This document shows, piece by piece, positions 56,679 to 64,000 of a stretch of 64,000 bases of DNA. The notes under the pieces are model-generated. The model worked only from the letters and a program-made list of their open reading frames with translations. It did not search any database and was not told where the DNA came from. Within the stretch, counting starts at the first letter, position 1. Each line of letters starts with the position of its first letter. The stretch spans positions 1,116,001 through 1,180,000 of the forward strand of contig RBKR01000013.1 in assembly GCA_004835665.1 (NCBI GenBank). The letters are read 5' to 3'. Made by a program: the position numbers and the translations under genes. Origin of the DNA: Phoma sp. XZ068 (lineage: Eukaryota > Ascomycota > Dothideomycetes > Pleosporales > Didymellaceae).

Positions 56679-58850
56679 TCAAACAGCAGTGATGGGCCGC
56701 AGCTCTTCCTCATTGTCTAGCATGAAATCCTCCCGGGATTCCGGTCCCGTCCTACCACAAACCCTCCGGAACATGGCATCCCAACGTTGGTTGAGTAAGC
56801 TAAGAATGTACGTGAGGACGGGGAGTGCGCAGAAAAGAATGCATATGGCATAGCTGAACGTTCGGGGGTTTCTCTCAAACGAGAATATATCTTTCTCGGC
56901 CCCAAAGTATTGCAAAGCCAGCACAAACGGCGTTGTGACCAGGAATAGCTTAAACGTATTAGCAGAAGCTTCAGTTGCCATCTTGGACTGGTAAAGCTTA
57001 CCTGGACATTGATACGGGTTGTACGACTCGATTCGACTGCTGCTTGAGTACTTTTCCGATTGAGCATGGCCATTCTTTGGCTGACGCGGTTCGTGTTCAG
57101 ATTGACTTGGTGGGCTTCGCGAGTGTGCTGCTGGGTCTCTGAATTTAGTTGATTTCCAACTTTTGCCATCAACAGTTCGATCTTCTACAAGTCAGCGTCA
57201 TGTATATATGGTGGATATATGGCTTACAATTCGTTCTGTCTGATCACAGGATTGTTCCAGTCTTGAGAGCTTGTCCTGCAAGCCTAATAGCCGCTCGAAG
57301 GTCTCCTGTAGGCTGTCGATGGTCGAACCAACACGGCCATGGTCAATATCGGAAAAATAATCTTTATCGCCTTCGAAGCGGGCACACGCTTGTACAGACA
57401 TTGAAAGCTTTTCGCTCAAAAGACTTAATAGCTCCATCATCCGGATTGTCTGTTCAAGAAGCTCTTCTGCTTCCTCTCGTTGCTTGTTACCCAACCCTTT
57501 TATCCGGAATAGGATATTCTTCCCTTTCTGGTCTGGGTGTTAGAGTATATTGATTCATACATTGCGAGTACTCACCCAAACTTTCACTGCTGCTTCTGTG
57601 TTCATAACAAGCCACTTCCACTCCTTGTATATTATGCGCATGCGAAGATCCACGGTTCGTAGCCAGTATACACGAGCATCCCAGAGAGGGTTTGTGGCGT
57701 CGATAACGATACCATCTTCCGGCCCGTTGCCATCAGTGGCTATGAAATCCTCTTGCATATCGTCCTCATCTGGTTCTTCTTCATCGCGAGTGGTTGGGTT
57801 GGAGTGGGTGTTGGAGAAGGCCCAGCACACCCACTTCTGTTGATCCCAGCCACAGACTACCACGGAGACGTTGGCTTCGCGTACCATGCACTTACAGAAT
57901 CTTTGATGATCGTCGCAGTCGATCTCAAGAGTTGCAACCTCAGGCCAGGGATTGTTCTCAGCACCATCTGGGTTCGAAGCAGCAGCAGCAGCAGCAGTGT
58001 CTTTCGAATGCCGCAATGTGAGGAATGGCATATGGAATTCCAGAACATAAGTCTTCAGGCCGTCGGGCTATACCTTGTTTCAGAACCATGTGAATTTAGT
58101 AGAGGTAGGTACTCACTGGTATCTTCACGCGCATCGATGCCTCGCGGGCAATGTGTTGCCAAATAGTATCTCGCAAAGCTGCTAACTGATGGCGATAGGC
58201 AGTACGGATAAGTGCAAGGATGTACTGAGGACTGAGGCGGTAGATGTAGCTGAGTCAATGTTAGCATTTGATGCAGCACATTGGAGAAGGTCCTTCTCGC
58301 GACCCTACCCGCGTCTGCCTTCCGAGACCTTTGAACTTACACAAGCTGACGGTCAACGTTGGGAAGTTCCGCATGGTCGAAGCGCTAATAATATCAATCC
58401 AAGATTCTCTCGTGTTGGAACCTTTCAACGTACCTGTATGCCCAGATGGTGTTGTAGCTCGGCCGGTATAAGCCAGTCAGGATATTTACGCTGCAGCTTG
58501 GTTGCATAACAACGCCCGTCAAGCTTCGCTCGTCCTTGGTTTTGTGACTCTGTATCTACAGTCTTGTAATTCCGAAAGAACTTTCGTACAACGGAGATGT
58601 CCCATGAAGGGATTGTACTCTCGAAATCGATGTAGAATTCGTCGAGGATCTCCGTTTCCTTCTCGAGAATCACATTACGAGTCTCAAAAAACCCTTTATC
58701 CACGAATGGCAGAATTTCAAAGTTTTTGGCCGGCCATTTTGTCTGCCCACGTCCCACTTGAGTGACCCCTGTGCGCTTTTGCGCCTCAGTCCCTTGCGTA
58801 GCCAGCTTGCCTGCTCCACGTGGGGACAATCCGGCCAATGCACGATGCCT
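56679..58850 (-). CDS. CorA-like two-helix membrane protein of an expanded Pleosporales-type family (5' end unresolved)
   Basis: Seven exons on the minus strand could be joined in phase: 58434 to about 58850, 58341-58384, 58117-58249, 57576-58052, 57228-57527, 57002-57184 and 56679-56948. The N-terminal soluble part has WPAKNFEILPFVD, ILDEFYIDFE, PSWDISVVRKFFRNYKTVD and WLIPAELQHHLGIQ, then LVYIYRLSPQYILALI and ALRDTIWQHIARE. The middle carries WDARVYWLRTVDLRMRIIYKEW. Next come a coiled-coil with repeated Asn/Gln (NQLNSETQQHTREAHQ) and two C-terminal membrane helices (LFLVTTPFVLALQYFG and SYAICILFCALPVLTYILSLL). The helix pair at the end recalls CorA-type proteins, but no GMN motif is seen, so metal transport is not claimed. 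No ATG was found in frame at the 5' end, so an upstream exon is missing from this model. Confidence 0.65.
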
Positions 58851-60477
58851 GCAAGGTCAGATGTAAAAATGCGATGCTGCAGTGTTGCTTGTTGAGGGAT
58901 TTGTTGTTATATGCATGCTCAATATTCAACTTCCCTAGAGTTATCTGATCGGTTCAAATCAGTGAACCTAAGCTGTGCAAATAAGGGCGATCAACGCCAA
59001 TCGCAAATGGTAATGCAAGGGAAGAATGTATTGATGGATGAGAACAAACTGAACAAGAAACTGAGATGCTCCTCTCTTGGCAGCAATGAATTATTTGAGG
59101 ACTTAGTCGGCGTAGTTTATATCATCGTGAACTTCAAAGTCCAACTTCGTTGGAAGCCAACTCTTGCAGCAAGTCTCTGCCAATCTGCGCATCGTGAACT
59201 TTGGAAGCCCTATCAAAGAATGCCTTTCCTACAAGGCAAACATCGTCGGTCACCGCGGCCACGTTTCATTATCTAGATGGTCATGCAAGAAGTCACGATG
59301 CGATCTGGTCGTATTCTCGGATGTCGCGAGCGAGGCTATGCTGGTATTCGAAGGCGAATCCCTCAAGTCATGGAAAGGCATGCTGCTGCAGGGTAGGCTC
59401 CATTCGCTACATCAAATTTCGGGGCGTAAAGACGCCAGATAACGGCTTCATAGCTATGATCATGGGACACTTTTGCCTAGTTCGCACATGTGAAGTTGGG
59501 CCGAAGTGCAGTGCCGCGCATGAAGGACTCTGACCTCTGCATGTGCCAACACACCGAAATGCCAAAATGTACCAAGCATACCGCGTTTTTTATGTCTCCC
59601 CGGTATGTTCCGAGCATTTGTATGACTATAAAAGCTTTGTCTGGGGTAGCGACACTTTAGGAAGATCATCGAGGTCGACGGGGCACGTTGTCATTGGTGC
59701 TTTTTGGTTGGGCCTAGCCCAATACAGCGAACTTGATGGCTGAGTTTATCTGAATCAAAACTCGGTATTGGGCTCATGAAGAGGCGATGAAGGTTGGGAT
59801 CGACGGCCCTACAAGGCTGAAGTGGAGCCCAACTCATGGCAGACACGTGTGAAAGCTACCGGCTTTCATCATGACCTCTCACATCGCGTAAGAGCTCGTG
59901 TGCAGCAATTAGCAGTAATTATCTACGATGACGTTGAGAATGGAGCCATTCAGCATCCATTTAACACCTCATTCAATTACGTCAGTCGAGTCTGATATTC
60001 GAGTCTGATGGGTGTTACGAGTGTGCACATCTATTAATTGAACTAAATTATTCAGTCTGTAATTGAGACACATGTATGTGCTGAACAGCATTGTGGAGCC
60101 ATGGTTGGTCAGCGCTTTGAGGATATGTAGTACATCATTGGAGTGGGCGAGAAGTTTGCAACGAGACACACGCACGCGCTCAGCAGCGATTTAGGGCCGA
60201 ACAAATTTATGCGGTGCTGCGAGGACGCATTGCTGATGGTTGGCATAGACGAGGCTTCGCAATGCGGCACATCTACTATAGCGCCCAGTTGCACTTTTCT
60301 GCTCTAAGCTATAGCAATAGCATCCAAGCAACTCGAACACTTCTCTTTTCGCACCTTTGGCCATATTACGTGAGTCTATCTTTACTATATATATTGCAAA
60401 TAGCCCTGCACATTCCATGGTTAACCCTGGTAGAGCCTTCAGTTGGCAATATATTGCAAATAGGAATGCCGCAATGC
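58851..60477. other. degenerate gene-poor stretch
   Basis: A coding-like segment at about 59160-59440 (plus; LRIVNFGSPIKECLSYKAN, DLVVFSDVASEAMLVFEGES) has no intact start or neighbours and is likely a relic. The rest is AT-rich. The missing first exon of the CorA-like gene could lie at the low-coordinate end. Confidence 0.4.
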
Positions 60478-61640
60478 CTATAAGGCTGTAGGTCTCTTGT
60501 CAGGATCAATAATAAGTAAAGACTCAATGAAGTCTAGTAAGTCTGACGGCACTGGCGGATCTGGGATATGCCGCAATTCCTCCCGCCAATTGACTCCAGT
60601 GATAGCCTTCATGTAACCACCAGGACGGTCCATTACAGATAGTCTTTCTGCTAGCTCAAGTTCATCCTTATATGTCTGGGAATTAAAAGGCTTACCCACT
60701 GTGCCAACAAGGCGGATAATTTTTGCAATACACCACGCTTCAGTATGCCCTTGGAACGCTTTGTCACCACACCCAAACAAAGTGATCGCGGATAACTTTG
60801 TAGTCAACTGCTACATCAGCATACTCCTAGACAGATAGACAATGGACGAACGAACCGTAACAGCAAGAGACCACACATCTTAAGCGTGCCGACATGAGTA
60901 TCCTTACCAGTCTTCCGGCGCTCTGCATGGTAAACATTGGAGACGTTGTGTTGAAGAGCTGTTCTCAATTGCTTTAGTGGTTAGCTATATCCATGGATTC
61001 AAGAAAAGCACTTACTGTTTCCAAGATCTCCTAGCTTTGCAACTGGATGACACCTATCAATGTTGGAAACAAATATGTTGTTTGGGCTGATATCTAACAA
61101 AGTTAACATCATAGTTGCATATCGGGATAAAGAATCATAACCAGTATGGATAGCATTAAGTGTTTTGAAAACTTTAAGTGCTGATAGTACACCCTTCGAT
61201 ACAGCCTTCGGCAGCTTTGAGTTACTCCGGAACTCAGGTGCGGTTATAGCTCGCATATCATAATCCATCCATTCAAACACTAAGCATGACAAATCTTCTT
61301 GGGGTTGTGATTGAACAACGTCACATAGCGCTCGAATATACGGACTCGTCGCGATCTCGTGAGTTTTGTGATTGTGGTATTCGCGTCTTAAACACGTCTT
61401 CTCTTCGTCTGAAACTGCAGACTTAACCATAGCCCTATACAGGGTCAGCGGTACTTTCGATAAAGCATCTCATCATAGCACCTTACCACTTTGCTTGAAC
61501 AGATGGACCAGACAAGATTTTAGCGTTGAAGACGGTAGCGCCATGAAATTTCAAGAGCAGAGATATGAGAGTGATGGACTGTGATGGAGTGCTCGAGGGG
61601 AATTGGCAGCTAGGTGAAGCAAAGTTCTTGGCAACATCAA
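60478..61640 (-). pseudogene. decayed fungal kinase-like gene (DLGN type)
   Basis: Read on the minus strand, the order of blocks is that of a protein kinase fold: a GATVFNAKILSGPSV segment, then KWAMVKSAVSDEEKTCLRREYHNH (with the splice 61440-61490 assumed), LSCLVFEWMDYDMRAI, IHTDISPNNIFVS (after removing a 48-nt intron near 61100) and KLGDLGN in place of DFG. CRAPEDW follows, then two in-frame TAA codons before and after GYSCRHA, then DVWSLAVT, FGCGDKAFQGHTEAWCIAKI, and an early end at DPDKRPTAL. CAA-to-TAA changes fit repeat-induced point mutation. The HRD Asp is replaced by the HTD form seen in this family. No start codon was found. It could be read as two half genes, but I think it is one dead copy. 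Confidence 0.6.
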
Positions 61641-62667
61641 GTCACTGTATCCCAAACAACAAATCATAGACGCTACCTTCCATTCTCAAGATGCTGAAAA
61701 TTGACAAACAACTCCTATCTGCAGAAAAGTTTCAATGCTTGAAAATTCCTCGAAATATCTTTCAATCGTGCCCGCGAGCTCCTGGTCTACCCTTCACTGG
61801 TCTACCCACGCCACAGTCTCAACCACAGTCAAAGCATCGTGGAGGTATGTAACAAGTAGATCTTTAGCAATAACAGGATACGGAATTCATTGTTATGTTT
61901 TGGCCACTTGCATATAGATATCAAGTTTGAGCAAAACTGCACTAAATACACCCATACCATGCGATTGCAGCCTTGCACCTCACATCTATCCACTCTCTAT
62001 AACTCCCCAAAGCCACCGGTACCCGGAGGCATAATCTGCCCGTCGAACCACACCGACCCATTCTGCGACCGCTTCCATGACGCACACCGGATACCTCTAC
62101 TCCCTTACTTATCCACCCAGCCACCTGGGCTTCCACAAACGGGACACACTCCACGCGCTGTGGCGCCGAAGCCAACACGGCTTGCTGTGCTGCCGAGCGC
62201 GCCGAGTGTGGCATGGTTAGCACGGCGGCTAGAAGGCGGTTCGAATATATTTGCTCATTTGCAGGGTGGAACCGTTGAGCAAGCGAAACGCTGTGGCGAC
62301 TCGATGCGGCACTGGGGACTGCACAATGTGGAAGGGTGAACGTGATTGTAAATGGTGTCATAGTTTTGATTCGTTTGCAGACACTCGGTCTACTCTTACT
62401 GCAAATTCTGTCTGTAGCACCTCAACTCTGCTCATCACTAGGGAGAGACATAACTCAAACTCAAACTCATAGGTATCTCGCGGAGATTGCAAAGGAACGA
62501 CGACAAAGGAAAACCCAGCCAAAGCTGAACCCCTATATCCAAGAAAAATGTACAAAAGCACCCGTGATCGCCAGCCATGCCCAATAATGACCCTGATCTC
62601 AGATTGAAGAAGAAAATAACGATATGCGCCATGCCGCTTGAGCTAGGAAACGTACACACGTGCTGGC
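61641..62667. other. gene-poor stretch
   Basis: Overlapping open frames on both strands at about 61890-62361 show no domain. The plus-strand one from ATG 61959 (MRLQPCTSHLSTLYNSPKPP) is the better candidate for a small gene but is unsupported. The 3' flank of the MARVEL-like gene lies at the high end. Confidence 0.4.
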
Positions 62668-63991
62668 TTATCGAGTCACATTGGGACCGAAGTCAAAGCC
62701 TTGTTGTTGCTGTGGCGGTGGGTACGATGGCGATGCCAGTGGTGTGTATGCTCCGGGGATAGGAACAGCTGCGTATTGCTGCTCGCCCGGTGCGGCGGCC
62801 ACGTGGTCGTTATGTCTCTCAAATCCTGGGGACAGTGGAGGCATTGGTGGTGAGACAGTCTGTGTTCGCGCAGGCGCATCGAAGCCATCCTGGCTCAGCT
62901 TAGGCGTTGCGCCAGTGACCTTGATCGGCGGCGCCTGCAGGGTGAACGGTTGTGGCTGTACAATCTCACGGACCTGAGCGTATTGGACCTTGCCGTTCTC
63001 GCTGTCGTGAGCCATGCCGTTAGGGTCCACGTAATCCGGGTGGCCCGGAGGTGGGCGCCAGCCGCCTGAACGGGGTGAAAGAGGACCAAAGCCAGGAGTG
63101 TTTGGTGCTGACTGCGAGCGGAGCTGGGCAAGGTAGAGATCAGATCGAGCCTTGTCGCGGACGGCCATGGACTTCCTAAGCTTCCTCTTGGACCAGAAAC
63201 GGTAGAAGACGATGCCGTAGATGATGATGCAGAGAACCTCGATCACGACCTCGATGATGCAGCAGACAAGAGCCCAGTTCTGGAGACGGCAGACAAGACC
63301 GTAAGCGATGTCATCTTCGAACAGATGCCGTCTCTTGTTGTCGACGCAAGACCAACCCCACATATCTTTGTTGTTGTTCTGCGCTTTGCTTTGGTTGAAA
63401 ACAGCTGCACCTACAGCCCACATGATGATGCTGAAGATGAAGAAACCGACGGCGAAGATGGTGTAGTAAGCTGCCACTTTCTCGGCTCGATTGTGGCCTC
63501 CTCTGCAATATGCGATCATAACCGTGATGGACATAACAAGCGAGATAACAGCGATGGTAAGCAGGAGGATCTGGGGCCAGGTCTTGGTGTTGTCAGCCCA
63601 TGGTGGAAGGTTGTTGCGTTTTGGTAGTGATTTTGTTGCGTGGAAGATGGCAAGTGCGGTTGCAACCATGGAGAGGACGATGAGACTGCAAGCAAAGTTG
63701 ATGCCGCGAAGGAAGATCTTCGCAATCCTTACTCGAACCTTGACTTTCTGCGCATTGTTAGTTTTGAGGTCGATCAACTAAAGTGATGGAAGAGCTTACA
63801 ATATCCTTGGCCTGCTCTTTCTCCAAAGAGGCTTCTTGCTTCTCAAGGTCGCGCTCTTCTCTGAAGGTCGGGCTCAAGATCATGCTTGGCCTGCCAGGCG
63901 TCCGGGGTGGCGCACCAGGCGACTTCAAAGCACTCTTGAGAGGGCCCTTTGGTGTTGGTGGAGGAAGGTATTTCCTATCTGTGTCCTCCAT
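62668..63991 (-). CDS. four-helix MARVEL-like membrane protein
   Basis: Exons 63800-63991 and 62668-63747 (minus) give 423 residues; the 52-bp intron joins EKEQAKDI to KVKVRVRIAK. The N-terminal cytosolic part has a PKGPLKSALKSPG motif and a short charged helix. Four hydrophobic segments follow: GINFACSLIVLSMVATALAI, ILLLTIAVISLVMSITVMIA, YYTIFAVGFFIFSIIMWAVG and WALVCCIIEVVIEVLCIIIY, with a loop holding WSCVDNKR between the third and fourth. This is the MARVEL topology found in fungal plasma-membrane and eisosome-related proteins. The C-terminal 180 residues are disordered, Pro/Ser-rich with a final QQQQGFDFGPNVTR. The start is the ATG at 63991, nine bases from the window edge, so an upstream exon cannot be ruled out. 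Confidence 0.85.
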
Positions 63992-64000
63992 CTCGACGGA

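Overview
The window is nuclear DNA of a filamentous ascomycete, most likely a Dothideomycete of the Pleosporales type. Reasons: short spliceosomal introns (43 to 133 bp) with GTRNGT donors and CTRAC-like branch points; a Zn2Cys6 regulator with a fungal-specific activation domain; a long Pro/Ser/Gln-rich protein carrying a WW module on a PhoD-like phosphatase; and accessory families (CorA-like two-helix proteins, DLGN-type kinase-like proteins, small secreted Cys-rich proteins) that I know as expanded in Pleosporales. No species is claimed.

Layout. Bases 1-3.5 kb are degenerate and gene-poor: a broken secreted-protein gene, a broken repeat-containing gene, and a tRNA-Gly(UCC) gene with an unusual insertion. 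From 3.5 to 17.9 kb lie phosphomannomutase (+), a SAM/PH protein (-), a 3.5 kb intergenic stretch, a Zn2Cys6 transcription factor (+), a conserved unknown (+) and the G-patch splicing factor Spp2 (+). From 17.9 to 19.8 kb is a second degenerate patch with the inverted second copy of the tRNA-Gly gene and remnants of a BTB-like gene. From 19.8 to 28.7 kb is a run of minus-strand housekeeping genes: the J-protein Dph4, 14-3-3, an FMP32/DUF1640 mitochondrial protein and the WW-PhoD protein. From 30 to 55.2 kb follow a conserved unknown, ornithine decarboxylase, a large disordered protein, Sfk1-like membrane protein, two small unknowns, molybdenum cofactor sulfurase, a kappa-class GST, ornithine aminotransferase and an arginyl-tRNA synthetase-like protein. 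From 56.6 to 62.3 kb the sequence is accessory and partly decayed: a multi-exon CorA-like protein and a kinase-like pseudogene. The window ends with a complete four-helix MARVEL-like protein.

Functional links are loose, as usual in a euascomycete chromosome arm. Two pyridoxal-phosphate enzymes that compete for ornithine (ODC towards polyamines, OAT towards glutamate semialdehyde/proline) lie about 17 kb apart, with no sign of a cluster. The most unusual signal is the pair of tRNA-Gly(UCC) genes: each is interrupted in the D-loop by a 51-54 nt segment with a GTAAGG start, a TACTAAC box and a CAG end. The 71 tRNA bases are identical in both copies while the inserts differ. All exon joins given here were worked out by reading splice sites and protein continuity by eye; none was checked with transcripts.
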